Both the position numbers and the translations under genes were made by a program. A model generated the notes under the pieces. That model did not search any database. It was not told where the DNA came from and worked only from the letters and a program-made list of their open reading frames with translations. DNA of 64,000 bases from Bradyrhizobium sp. C9 (lineage in GTDB: Bacteria; Pseudomonadota; Alphaproteobacteria; Rhizobiales; Xanthobacteraceae). Positions 35,509 to 47,800 of the stretch are shown in pieces; the stretch's first letter is position 1; each line of letters opens with the position of its first letter. The DNA lies in the NCBI RefSeq assembly GCF_002532045.1, contig NZ_NWTG01000011.1, positions 134,001 to 198,000 of the forward strand, read 5' to 3'.

Positions 35509-35833
35509 TCTCGATATCCCGCCACACTATCCCGGATCAGTCCGTGCCATCCGCCACAGCATTCGGCTCCCGGCAATTGTGCGGTTATCGATCCGAAGTG
35601 TGACAGCTGTGCGAAGTCACATGGCTCGCCTCACTCAAGAAACCTTGACGTGGCATCGCGGACACGGCGGCGCGCCGGCTGCACAGATTTGATGCGATGC
35701 GATGGGCAGGTCGCGAACGACAATCATGTAACCAATTTATTTCTGTCATGTTCGATCGCTAAGAGTCCCACCGGGGTAGGACCGATCGTCGCACGCCGTC
35801 GAAAATTTCAGTTAGTCAGAGCGAAGGGCCTTC
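35509..35833. promoter_or_regulatory. Divergent gspE-gspD promoter region
   Basis: 325 bases with no gene. Near the gspD side, CTGTCATGTTC lies at 35743-35753: a perfect Pho-box 7-mer followed by the same GTTC spacer seen at 19156-19166, but without a second half. An inverted GTGAC ... GTCAC pair lies near 35601-35623. AT content rises at 35727-35745. Confidence 0.45.
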
Positions 35834-38212
35834 ATGCAACGCGTAGGCACAGTGGGCCGCTGCCCGACGATCCGTGGCGGCCTGGCAGCCATTTTTGCCC
35901 TGACGTCACTGGGGTTGCTGGCGTCCTGCAATTCCGCGACGGTCGGCGAGAGCGTGGACGCGTCCCAGGTCGATGTCACCGACAAGGTGCGATCGCTCGA
36001 TCTCTTGCCGCGCCAGCCGCAACCGGTGAGCGGGTTGGCGGCGGCGGGCAGTGGCCAGGGCGGCAGCGTCCGCGCGGCGATGTACGAGGGAAGCGAAGTA
36101 ACCGGGGTCGCCGACGCGCGGCCGCAGCCGGCGTCGAGCGGCAATGGCTTCGATCTGAATTTCGAGAGCACGCCGGTTGCGACCGTTGCCAAGGTCGTGC
36201 TCGGCGACATCCTGCATGTCGGATACACCATCGACCCACGGGTGCAGGGCACGGTGAGCCTGGTGTCGGTCCGCCCGGTGCCGAAATCCGACATGGTCTT
36301 CGTGCTTGAGAACGCGCTGCGCCTGAGCGGCGTGGTGTTGCTGAAAGATACTGCGGGCTATCGCCTGACGCCGCTCGGCGACGCCGTCGGCGGCGGCCGC
36401 GTCGATGCGGCGGCGGCCAATCCCGAGCCCGGCTTCGGCATCTCGGTGGTCCCCCTGCAATATGTGTCGGCCCAGACCCTGCTGAAGCTGACCGACAGCT
36501 TCGCCACCCGGGCGGGCTCGATCCGCGCCGACACGACGCGCAATCTGCTTCTGATCCAGGGCACCGGCGCCGAGCGCCGCACCGCGGTCGACACCGTGCT
36601 CAGCTTCGACGTCGACTGGATGCGCGGCCAATCGGTCGGCATCTTCCCGATCTCGAGCGGCTCGCCCGCGCCTGTCATCGCGGAGCTGGAGAAGATCGTC
36701 GATTCCGGCGAGAACGGCCTCAGCCAGAACGTCATCAAGTTCATGCCGATCGCACGCCTCAACGCGGTGCTGGTGGTGACCAAGAAGCCGGACATGCTGC
36801 ACACGGCAGCGACCTGGATCAAGCGTCTCGACCGCAACGACACCGCGCGCACCTCGGTCCATGTCTATCGCGTCAAATACGGCGACGCGCGCCAGATCGC
36901 GCGGGTCTTGACCGACATGTTCCTCGGCGGATCGTCCGGCAATCTGCTCGACAGCGCCGACAGCCAGCTCGCGCCCGGCTCCGGCACCTCGTCGACATCG
37001 AGCGTCGCCGATCGTCTGTCGGCGAACGGCAATCTGGGCTCGAATTCGAACAGCTTTGCCTCGCGCGGCACGTCAGGGACAGGTGCGACGGGCCAGGGCC
37101 TCGGCCAGGGATTTGGCGCCGGCGGGCAAGCGAACAATCCCAATCAGGGCCAGGGCAACAATGCCGCGCTGGACAGCGGACGCGGCGCCAGCTCGGGCTC
37201 GGGCAACGGCCAACCCGTCATGCAGGACGTGCGGATCACGCCCGATATCGTGAACAACAATCTGCTGATCTATGCCGACCAGGCCAACTACCGCATCATC
37301 GAGGCGACGCTGCAGCAGATCGACGAGCCGCAGCTCCAGGTCGCGATCGACGCGACGATCGCCGAGGTCACGCTCAACAACACCTTGTCCTATGGTGTGC
37401 AGACCTATCTCACCAGCAGGAACCTCGGCCTGAAGCCGAACGTCGGCTCGTTCACGGGCACCCAGGCCACCACCGCGCCCGCGACCACCACGGACGCGAC
37501 CACCGGGGTCGCCTCCGTCGCCGGCTCGGTCACCAATGCCTTCATCAACCGCGCCTTCCCGGGTTTCAACTTCCTGATCGGATCGGAGACGCAGCCGAGC
37601 CTGATCCTGGATGCGCTGCATGCCGTCACCAGCGTCAAGGTGCTCTCCAATCCGTCGCTGGTCGTGATCAACAACCAGGTCGCGACCTTGCAGGTCGGCG
37701 ACGTCGTCCCGGTGTCGACCGGCAGCGCGACGGTGCTGACCGGGAGCAACACGGTGGTCAACACCATCGACTATCGCAACACCGGCATCATCCTGCGGGT
37801 CTCGCCGCGGGTCAGCGTCAACGGCACCGTGCGGCTCGATGTCGAGCAGGAGATCAGCAACGTTCCGCAGACCAGCGCGAACAGCCTGACCCCGACGGTG
37901 TCGGAGCGGAGGGTCAAGAGCCAGATCGCGGTGGCCAATGGCCAGACCGTGCTGCTGGCGGGCCTGATCAGCGAACAGCAGAGCGGCAGCCGCAATGCGC
38001 TTCCGGTGCTTGACCAGATTCCCGGCCTCGGTGATGCCTTCGGACATCAAAGCAACGGCACCCAGCGCACCGAGCTGATCATCTTCATTCGCCCGCAGAT
38101 CATCCGCAACGGTTCCGACGCCCAGATGGTGGCCGAGGAGCTGCGATCGAAACTGCGCGGCAACATCGCAACGACATCGACCAATGCGCCGATCACCACC
38201 GCCTACCACTGA
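35834..38212 (+). CDS. gspD: Type II secretion secretin GspD with a lipoprotein signal (liposecretin)
   Basis: A 792-residue outer membrane secretin. The signal peptide ends in a lipobox, GLLASC, with Cys at residue 32, so the protein should be lipidated, like the self-piloting HxcQ secretin. Periplasmic N-domains follow (N0 about 110-190; N1-N3 to about 500, with a Gly/Ser/Asn-rich linker at 370-460). The C-terminal secretin domain contains VKVLSNPSLVVINNQVATLQVGDVVPV and VNGTVRLDVEQEISNVPQ. The end of the domain is LLAGLISEQQSGSRNALPVLDQIPGLGDAFG, then TELIIFIRPQII. It is divergent from the gspE-to-gspC-like operon. No separate GspS pilotin is seen, as expected if it is lipidated. Confidence 0.94.
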   Translation: MQRVGTVGRCPTIRGGLAAIFALTSLGLLASCNSATVGESVDASQVDVTDKVRSLDLLPRQPQPVSGLAAAGSGQGGSVRAAMYEGSEVTGVADARPQPASSGNGFDLNFESTPVATVAKVVLGDILHVGYTIDPRVQGTVSLVSVRPVPKSDMVFVLENALRLSGVVLLKDTAGYRLTPLGDAVGGGRVDAAAANPEPGFGISVVPLQYVSAQTLLKLTDSFATRAGSIRADTTRNLLLIQGTGAERRTAVDTVLSFDVDWMRGQSVGIFPISSGSPAPVIAELEKIVDSGENGLSQNVIKFMPIARLNAVLVVTKKPDMLHTAATWIKRLDRNDTARTSVHVYRVKYGDARQIARVLTDMFLGGSSGNLLDSADSQLAPGSGTSSTSSVADRLSANGNLGSNSNSFASRGTSGTGATGQGLGQGFGAGGQANNPNQGQGNNAALDSGRGASSGSGNGQPVMQDVRITPDIVNNNLLIYADQANYRIIEATLQQIDEPQLQVAIDATIAEVTLNNTLSYGVQTYLTSRNLGLKPNVGSFTGTQATTAPATTTDATTGVASVAGSVTNAFINRAFPGFNFLIGSETQPSLILDALHAVTSVKVLSNPSLVVINNQVATLQVGDVVPVSTGSATVLTGSNTVVNTIDYRNTGIILRVSPRVSVNGTVRLDVEQEISNVPQTSANSLTPTVSERRVKSQIAVANGQTVLLAGLISEQQSGSRNALPVLDQIPGLGDAFGHQSNGTQRTELIIFIRPQIIRNGSDAQMVAEELRSKLRGNIATTSTNAPITTAYH

Positions 38213-38225
38213 CCCGGACACCACG

Positions 38226-38762
38226 ATGCACCGCGTGCGCGCGCAACGGACCGCCCTCTGCGCTTCGCTTGCGGTCGCGCTCTGGGGCATCACCGCGTCC
38301 GCCGCGAACGCCGATAGCGTTGCGCGCGGAACGGCCGCCTTCCATCGCGGCGATTACGTCAGGGCGTCCCGGGAGCTCGCGCCGGCCGCCGACCGTGACA
38401 ACCCAAGAGCCCTCGGCCTGCTCGGATTCATGTACGAGCACGGCTTCGGCGTCCCGCAGGCCTATGATGCCGCCGCCGACCTCTACTATCGCGGCGCCGT
38501 GCAGGGCGACCCGTTCGCGCAAGCCATGCTCGGCCTGATGTACGACAAGGGCCACGGTGTTCCGAACGATTACGTGCTGGCCTACAAATGGCTCAATCTG
38601 GCGGCGGCCCGCACCGGCGGGCGGCAGCGCGATGCCTATCTTCGGTTCCGCGATGCGGTCGCACTGAAGCTCTCGAGAAATGAGATCGTCGCCGGCCAGC
38701 GGTTTGCGTTGGGATGGGTCCCCGGGCGGCCGGTGCCGGACGTGCGCCTGACGGTCAAGTAA
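38226..38762 (+). CDS. Secreted Sel1-repeat protein
   Basis: A 178-residue protein with a signal peptide (LCASLAVALWGITASAANA) and two to three Sel1-like repeats: NPRALGLLGFMYEHGFGVPQAYDAAADLYYRGA and FAQAMLGLMYDKGHGVPNDYVLAYKWLNLAAA. Sel1 solenoids bind other proteins. It starts 13 bases after the gspD stop, so it is probably co-transcribed and may act in the periplasm with the secretion system. The ATG at 38226 fits the signal peptide; an in-frame ATG inside gspD is less likely. Confidence 0.83.
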   Translation: MHRVRAQRTALCASLAVALWGITASAANADSVARGTAAFHRGDYVRASRELAPAADRDNPRALGLLGFMYEHGFGVPQAYDAAADLYYRGAVQGDPFAQAMLGLMYDKGHGVPNDYVLAYKWLNLAAARTGGRQRDAYLRFRDAVALKLSRNEIVAGQRFALGWVPGRPVPDVRLTVK

Positions 38763-38850
38763 TCGCCGATCGCTATCCCCCGGCCTGCGCGGCGCCGGCT
38801 ATTCCGGGAGAGCGCGCTCGTTGTCCCGGAAGCGGCCCATTCGCACGCCA

Positions 38851-41800
38851 TCACCTGCCGGACGAGCCCGCCGGATCGCCGAGCCCGATGACCTGGAACG
38901 CGCTGTTCTCGTTGTAGCTCTGCTTTTCGCGCGGTTTGCGCTGCTGCTCCGCCGGATCCTGCGGCGGGCTTCCGTCGCTGCCGCCATAGCCGAGCACTTC
39001 CACGATCACGACCGACGGCTGGTCATTGTTCCTTGGCGGCGGCGCCGCGGCTTGCTGGCTGGCGGCGGCGGTGTTTGACGCTGATGTCAGCGCCCCGACC
39101 GGCGGCCCCTGCACCGTCGGAATCCCGGTCGAGGTGCCCTGCACCTGGATATTGGCGGCGTTGACCACCTGCAGCGCGGCAAGGTTGACGTTACCCGAGA
39201 CACGGATGCCGGCCTCGCCCGCATCGATGGTGCCGAGCGGCGCGATCAGGTCGACGTCGCTCGGCGGAGTGCCGGGGATGCTCGCGAGCGCGGCGATGCC
39301 GGCGCCACTCGAGGGCGCAGCCGGCGAGAGTGTGACGTTGCCGTAGCTATCTTGGCTCAGCAGCGGCGGCGTGAAGATCGTTGTGGTCTTCGAGCCGCGG
39401 CCGGCGTTGATATCGCCGGTGGCGGACCATGCGAGAATGTTGCCGCCGAAAGTCGTCATGATGCGGCTCTGGCCAAGCAGGATGCTGCCGAGCGAATAAA
39501 TGTCGATCGGGCTGTTGCGTCCCTGCGTGATCAGGCCGGACCCCGCGCCAGGCGTGACGCTTTCCACGCCGAGGATGGTCCGCCCGCCCGGATTGAGGAC
39601 CTGGATCGCGCCACCGTACTGGGTGTGGTTGCCGGTATCGGCCTGATACGGATTGTTGGAAGGGTCCTTCGCGAAGCCGCTGAACATCGTAAGCCCGCCC
39701 GAGTAAGTGAGCGGCCTGCCGTTCGCATCCTGGTCGGGAAACAGCATCGCGATCGCATCGCGGCCGCGCAGATAGCTCTTGTAACGCGGCCCGTTCGCAT
39801 CATTGTACTCGCGGCCGCCGAGGGTCAGTTCTTCATAGAAGACCTGGCGGACGAAGACACCCTGCTGCTCGCTCGGCAGCGCCAGGAAATAGGCGAGCGC
39901 GTCGGCCGCGCTTCCGGCGTAGCCGTAACGCTTCTGGAGCCATGCCAACAACTCAGCGCCATAGGCGTGCACCACCTTGCCGCTGCCGGCAAGCGGTGTG
40001 CCATTACTCGGCAGCTGATTGGCAGGATTGAAATAGCGTTTGGCGAAATCGGCATAATCCGGGCCGTTCGCGCCGACGCCGGTCAGCACCGCGATGTCGG
40101 CGCCACCCGCGCTGTTGGCAGGGTTGACGACATCCCCGACGCTGGTCAGCGAACCATAATAGCCCTGGTAGAGGTTGCGGCCGGCCTGGATCTGAAGCAG
40201 GCCCGGGCCGACCACGTTGACCGACTGGTAGATGATGTCGCGGCCGGCCTGCATCAGCGAAACCCCTATGGGGCCGGTGTTGAAGAACACATCCGGCGTC
40301 GCACCGAGGCCGACGATATCGCGGCCGGCGATGACTTCGAACGGCTTGGCCGCGAGATACCAGGTGCGATGGAGAGGATTGAAGCCGCTGGAGCCACTGC
40401 GGATCATGGTCAGTGTCGCGCCGAGGCCAAGATCGTCGATATCGACGCCGGCATAGACCAGCGCTGGCTGGGTATCCCCCTGATGCAGATTGGAGACGGG
40501 CGTGTCCTCGCCAAAGGCGATCGCATTGAAATTGTTGTTGCGGTAGGCTGCGTCCAGCGACGCGTTGGTGTTTCTCGAGCCGATGTAGAGCACCGGATGG
40601 AATGGCGTCGCCAGTGCGCTCATGTCGGCGCCCGACATCGACAGCACCTGGCCTTGCCCATAGATCGATCCTGCCGCCAGCAATTCGAGTTGACCATACT
40701 GCGACGGCATCATCTCGATCGAGAGACCCCCGCCAAAGCGGATGTCGCCGTTGGCCGCTGCAACGATCAGCGTTCCCGGGTAGAAGCCGTTCGCGTTCTG
40801 CCTGCCGGCGGGGTCTCCCGCCAATGGCGCCACATCGCCGCCCGCCGCATAAAGGCTGATGGCAGTGGCCGACGTCCACAGCGTGAAATTGGTCCGCCCG
40901 GCCGAACTCATCAGCGTGGTCGTTCCGTCGCCGTTGACCTGGGTGTAGGGGCCGCCATTGAAATTGACCGATGCCGCCATGCCGGCGTCGCTCGCCCCGC
41001 TGATCACGAGGTCGCCGCGCGTGGTGACACTGACGCTGCCGTCGCCCGGCGTGAATGTCGGGCCCGGCGTTTTCATCGAATCCTTGAATGTGGATGGATC
41101 GAGCGTGCGCGGATCGACCGACGAGACGCCACTGCTCCGCCCATTTTGGACCACGACTCCGACCGACCCGGCACGAACGTCGACGTTTCCGCGCAGATCG
41201 GCCACCGAGCCGAAATAATCCGGCACCAGGCCGCCCGACGCGGTGAGCGCATTGATGGGATTGAGAACGCCTCCGACGCTCAGTGTCAGGTCGCCGCCGC
41301 CGGTCTGCAACAACGTCCCGTTCGGCAACAGCCGCCCGGTCGAAGCGACCGCAAGATCGAGGCCGGTCGAGATATTTGCCCCGCTGCCGTCGGATGCGCC
41401 GGCATTGCGGCCCGCGATCACCGTCAGGTTGCCGCCACCGAGCGTGCCGATTCCCTGGAAGCCGACGAGGGAGGCACTCGATGCAGCCTGATCGGCCTTG
41501 ACGAAGGTACCGAAGTTGACCCACCACGCGGTCGGATCCGGCGACAGCCCGCCGCCGCCCTGGGTTTGCAGCCAGTTGCCGATCCGATCCGTGTCGACAT
41601 AGTGGGACGTATTGTCCGCGGTCGCGATGTAACCCGTGACATCCTGCTGCGCCACGAGCAGCAGATCGCCGCCGTGCTCCGGATACCAGGCATGCGTCAC
41701 GCCGCTTCGTATCGCGCCCACCAAATCGTAGGGATTGCTGCCGTTGACCAGAGCCGGGGCGGCTTGCGTGCCGGCAGTATAAACGCCGTACGGCGTCGCT

Positions 41801-44800
41801 TCGCTAAAGCTGCCGCCCGCGAGCAACTCGAGGCTGCCGGTGCCGGTGCGAACCACACTGAAGAAGACGCCATTGACCGAGTCGCTATAGGCGGGATCAT
41901 TGAGCGTCAGATTGCCCCCGCCATTGAGTGCGCGAGCCGGTTGCAGGGCGCGCTGATCGGCAGCGGAGAGGTCGGCTCCAGCCGTCAGGCGCAGCGATGC
42001 CGATTGCGAACCGCTGGCCAACATGACGGCCCAGGGCGACGTACCGAGTGCGGCCGGGATGGCGGGCCCCGACGGCGCGGCGAACACGCCGCCGACGGAA
42101 GCTGCCTCGGTGACCGGAATGACCACGAGGTTAAGAATAGTTCCCGCCGGAATGGTCTGCCCGGGAGCATAGCGATGGCCGCTCAGGTCTCTCGGATAGA
42201 AGGGGAGCAGCAGTCCCCAGCTCTTTGGAACGGTCCAGGCGGCGCTCGTTTGCACGGTCTGACCAATGCTCAAGAGATAGTTTGTCTTGACGACCCTGAA
42301 GGCAGAACTCACGGTGATGTTGGCAACTGGAGAATAGAGCGCCGGAGTATCGCTCGCCATCTGGAAGCCATCCGAGATGCTTCCATTGATGGAGAGGTTG
42401 CCGCCGGCGCGAACCACGAGAGCCATTGCCTCGCCGGCGCCGTAAGTCGCTGACGCCGGGTTGGTATCCGCGTTCGGTCCGTAGCGATATTTAGAGAGGT
42501 CGATGTCGCCTGACGTCGAGAGATCGCCGCTGGAGGTGATCTCGACACCCGGACGCAGATGGAATGCAGCGCCATAGGCGGAGAGGCCGGCGAATTTCGC
42601 CGACAGGCGCGCATCGCCAAGCGCGGCGTTGATGAACGCCGTGCTCGCCGTATCGTAGCCATCGAGCGTCGCCTGGGTGATGGTGCTGCCAGTAGGCAGG
42701 TCGTAGGTCCAGAACGCATTCAGCGCGATGCTGTTCGCTCCCTTGATCGTGAGCGAGCTGGCTGCGTTGATCGCAATGTTACCCGATGTCTCGTCGACGC
42801 GCGGCGCGTTCAGCACGACGTCGCCATAAGCGATGCCGTTGGGATCCGGCACCGTGAGATCCAGGGTTGCGCCTGGCATCAACGTCAGCGTGCCGCGGGC
42901 GGCGGTCAACTCGATGTGGCCGCGATTCTTGGCCTCGATCGGCTGGCCGTAGCTATCCGTCTGCAGCACCGTGCCGGAGACGTCGAGCACCGCGCTCGAT
43001 GCAAGCGTGAGGCCGTTGCCGGCCGAAAGGCGGATGGTGCCGGGTGCGGCGCCGCTGGCGTCGATCGTGCCGGCGACAGTCAGGCCGCCGCCGTCGACCG
43101 ACACTGTCACGCTGTGCGCCTTGACGCCGTCGCCGATCACAAGGTCACCGGTCCTGATGTCAAAGCTGCGGGCGTCGAACAAGCCGCCTTCGGTCAGGAG
43201 AGCATTGAGCGCGGCGAAGTCGACGCTGCTCATGCTCGCGGCGGTGACACTGAAATCACCGCTGATGTTGCGGCCGGTGGCGCTGCTGACGAGACGGCCA
43301 CCGAACGAAACGGTGCCGTTACGCGCACTGATGCTGATCGATCCCGCACTGGCGTTGGTGGCGGACACATCGATCACGGAGCCGGCCGCCTGCGTGAATC
43401 TGCCCTGGCCGCTGTTGAAGATCGCGGTGCCGCCGAAGCCGTAGACGGTTGCGCGCTGGATCATCGAGGGCTGGCCGGAGAGATCGATGCGGCCGCCGCC
43501 CCCGAGCGTGATGTTGTTGGTCGCGTTCACCACCAGCTTGCCGCTCGGCAACAGGATGGTGCTGGCGATCGCGACGCTGTCGCCGGTCAGATCGATCTCG
43601 GCGCCGGAGACCGTGGAGGTCGCAGTGCTGGGCGCGAGCCCCGCGGGCACGGTGACATCAAGCGCACCGCCGGTGGTATATTTCATGATCGACTTCTGCA
43701 CGCCGGTCAGCAACGGCGTCGACAGTGTCAAATTGCCTCCGGTGCCGCTCTGGCCGAACACCGCGCCGGCCGCTGTGCTCGGCGTCTGGTAGACATACAG
43801 CGAACTGTTGCCGGCGGAGACAATCTGCGAGCTGGCGGTGAAATTGACATTGCCGAAGCCATAGATGACGCGGCTCGGAGCCGTCGCATCCAGCGAGGCG
43901 AACTTGCCGAGGTCGATCTCGCCCGCGACGAGATTGAGGGTGCCGAGGCCGCTCCCGAGCCCGCCGGCCCCGAGCGCCGGCGGCGTCGCGCCGGCGATGC
44001 CGTTCCAGGTGATCTTGCCCGCGGCGATCGTCGCGGTGTCGCCGGCGCTCCCGTAGCCATAGATCGCCGGCGTATTCAGCACGAGATCGATGCCGGTGCC
44101 GGTCGCATCGAGTCCGGCCGAACCGAACAGGTTGACGGAGCTCGCCGCGCTCAGCGTGATCCTCTCCAGCGCGGGCGCGGCATGGGTGGGGTCGCCGTGC
44201 ACGAGCGTATCGAACAGGGCCTGATTGAAAAGGAATCCTGCCGGCGCGCCGGCCGCGGCGATCGTGCCGCTGTCGCCGATATTGATGCTGCCGACCGCGA
44301 GCGTGATGTTGCGCGATCCGAAATGCGCGGACGGATCGATGCTCGAAGCGCCGTTGGTGGCGAACACCAGCGTGCCTTCGGAATAGAGCTGTGAGTTGGC
44401 GCCGATCGTGAACGAACCCGAACCTCCATTCGACCCGAGAAAGTTGAGGTTGCCGTTTGACAGCGCCAGCACCGTGGTGCCGCTGGCTGTGGTGTAGCTC
44501 ATGCCGAGGGAAGTGGAGTCGAACGGCGCCGGCCCCTGCCCGATGGTGCTGAGCGTGACGTTGTTGCCGATCGTGATGTTGCCGCCGACCAGGAACACTT
44601 CACTTGCCGTCAGCATAACGCCGTCGCGGATGAAGATGTCGCTCCCGCCGATATAGGTCACCGTGCCGTTGACGATGCTGTCGTAGCCGTTGACGATCAA
44701 CCGCGGCGCGCCGATCGTATCCAGGTCTGCTGCGCGGACCGATACGCCGGCAAAGCCCGCGGTCGGAGCATCGGCGTAGATCTCACCGACGCCGCGGGTG

Positions 44801-47800
44801 ACCAGCTGGCCGGCAAAGCCGCCTTGGCCGGGTTGGAACAATGCGGTCCCCTCGAACGATAATGCCTCGGCAGCCGGCGTCGTCGACGGCATCTCGAACG
44901 CGACGACCAGCGTCTTGCCGTCCGCAGGCAGCAGTGGCCGCACGCCGCCGAACTGCGTCGTGTTTGCGATCAGGAAGTCGCTGTAGCTCTGCTCATTGTA
45001 TTGCGAGTACTTGCGCACCGCCGTTCCAGCCGTAATCAGCGCGTGCGACGCAAGCGAGCTGCTGATCCCGGTATTGGCAACGCCCGTGTGGACGGACATC
45101 GCGTAGGTGCCGTTGCCGATCGCAACCGTGCCGTTGATCGGCGTGCGCGTGACCGCTCCAAGTTCGACGCGATAGGCTCCGGGCAGCAGCGCGTAGTTCG
45201 ACGGCAGCAGCGTGTAGGTGCCGGCAGGCAGGCCCGGCACGCCGGCGGGAATGGTGATCTGCTGGCCGATCGCGGGATCGCCGGCGCCGTTCTCGGGCGC
45301 GACGGGCGCATAACCGGACGCGTAACCGGGCAGGATGGCATAGACCTTGTCGCTTGCCTTGCTGACTGGCGTCGCCGGATTGGCATTGATCAGCGGCGTG
45401 TTGAGCACGTTGACCGAGCCGCCGCGGCCCGAGATGAAGCCCGCGCCGGTCAGATTGCCGCCGCCGGAGAGGTCAAGCGTGGCGCCGCCCTGAACGTTGA
45501 TGGATTGCCCGTCCAGCATGATGCCGGAGAGCGGCGAGCCGTCCGAGGTCAGGTTGGTCAGTCCTTTTGGACGAACACTCGAGCCGTTGTAGTTGTAGGT
45601 CACGCCATCGATGGTGCCGCCATAGGGAATCGATATGCCCGCCATCGAGACCGAGGTCAGGCTGCCCGGCAGCACGTCGAGCCGCTGCGTCGGAATGCGG
45701 TTGTCGAAAGGATTGTTGTTGCCGAGTACAATGGCGCCGAACGGCGCGCGGACGATGCCGCCCTGCTCGACGACAGGCGCGGCGAGCGCGAGGCTGCCGA
45801 ACACCGACAGCGGTGCGTCCGGTATGGTATCGGTGCTGCGGCCGATGGTCAGCGTGGGCGGCTGATCGGACTGCGCAGCCGTAGAATTGTTCTGCCCGGC
45901 GGTGACGATCGCGACAACGCCCGTGGCCGGATAGAGCTGGGCAGCAATAAGATCGAGATTCCAGTCGGTCGAGAGCCGCGTCGTCTGCCCCTCGCCGGTG
46001 GCGAGGAAACGGATGTCGCCCTTGCTCACAAACCTGATATCGCCAAAGCCGGGCGCATACATGCTGTTCGGCGAGGATGCCGAGAACAGAATCAGCCCCT
46101 GCACGTCGATCTGCCTGGCATCGACCTCGAAGCTCGCTCGGCTCGGAACGCCGGCCGCGCCCGGATTGCCGATGAATCCGGCGGTCGTTGCCGCCGGTTC
46201 GCGCAGCAGGACATAGGGCGCCGACAGCAGGACATCGCCGGTCGGAATCGGCGCGGAAGGATCGGGCTTGCTGGGCGAGCCGACGGGGACCGGCAGGCCC
46301 GGCACGGCGGGCCCCGACGTGAATGCAGCGGCCGTGAGCGCAATGCTTTGGCCGAGCGCGAGCGACACATTGCCGGAGAACTGCATGTAATCGCCCGAAC
46401 TCAGCGACAGATTGCCAAAGCCGCCGGCCTTGATCATGTCGGCACTGACCACGGCCTGGCCGAATGTCAGCCTCGAAGCGTCGGTCCCCGGCGCGATGTC
46501 GACGGGCAGCAACGCTTGCTGCGTCTGGGTCACAATGATCGTACTGGGTACGAGTGCATTTGCCGGCACGAAGGAGCCGTCGGCGGGAAAGACGGCGCTG
46601 AGCAGCGAGATCGACAGGCTGCCGCCCGCCGCGCCCGCACCACCGGCCGCGGCGTGGATGTTGCCATCGAGATAGAGGCCGCTCGATGAGCTGAGTGCGA
46701 TGGAGCCGCCATTGCTGACGAGCGTCTGCGCGCTGCCGGACGCATTTGGCGACATGCCGGCAGCGGAGTTGACGGTGATGCTGGCGCCGTCGGCGTTGAG
46801 TTCGGCGCCGGGCCGGACGATCACGAAGCCGGTTGCGCCACCCAGGTTGATGCTGCCGCCATCGGTGACGGTGCCATACGTCCGTCCCGTGGTGTCAGTG
46901 GCCGTGTAAGCCGCACCCGACACGTCGACCACGGCATTTGCGCCGATCCACAGCGACAAGGCACGGCCCTGGCCGTACGCGTCGAAGTTGCGCGAGGCCC
47001 CCAGTGAATTATCGGACTCGTTGATCAGCGTGATGCTGCCACCATGCGCGGTCAGCCGGCCGTCCATCGTGATCTGATTGTAGGCATCGAGCTTGATGCT
47101 CTGACCGGGATCGACCGTGATCGAAGCACCGTCGCCGATCACGATCGGACCACCACCGTGCTCCAGGCCGCCCTTGATCAATGAATGCAGCGTTACGCTG
47201 GCGCCGGCCCGCTGCGTCAGCGTCGCGTTCAGCGGGTTCTCGGTAAACAGCGGCGGCTGCCACAATGACAGCGCCGCTGCCGGATCGGCGCCGGTCCGCG
47301 CGGCATAGCTGCTCGCTGTGAACCGGTAGACCGGCATGGTCGGCGCAACGGCCGTCCCATTCGTCACCAGCGTCTCCGTTCCGCCGTTGATGTCGTAGTT
47401 CGCGAAACCGGATGCGAAGAGGCCTGGCGTGAGAACTACCGGCGACTGGACCGCGACGGTGACGCCGAGGCTGGTTCCAGCAGGGATCACGGCGCCGGGC
47501 GCATATGTGGTGTCCGACGACCGAACGCTTCCGGCGGCAATCGTATAGGTGAAGGCTGGCGTTCTGATGCTATTCGGAAATGTCCCCGACGGCACGACAT
47601 AGCCGACCGGGAAGGCGCCACTGAAGTTGGAGATGTTCGAGCCCGCGGGAATCGTCTGGCCAGCAGTGTAGTTTGTGAGGGTATTGTAATCGACGGCCGA
47701 CATGCCTGTCGGCACGATCCAATCCTGTTGAACGGTGACGCCGTTCTGTCCGCTGCCGTCGGTGCGCTGATCGCCCGGTACCACGCCGCCCGGCAGCGGC

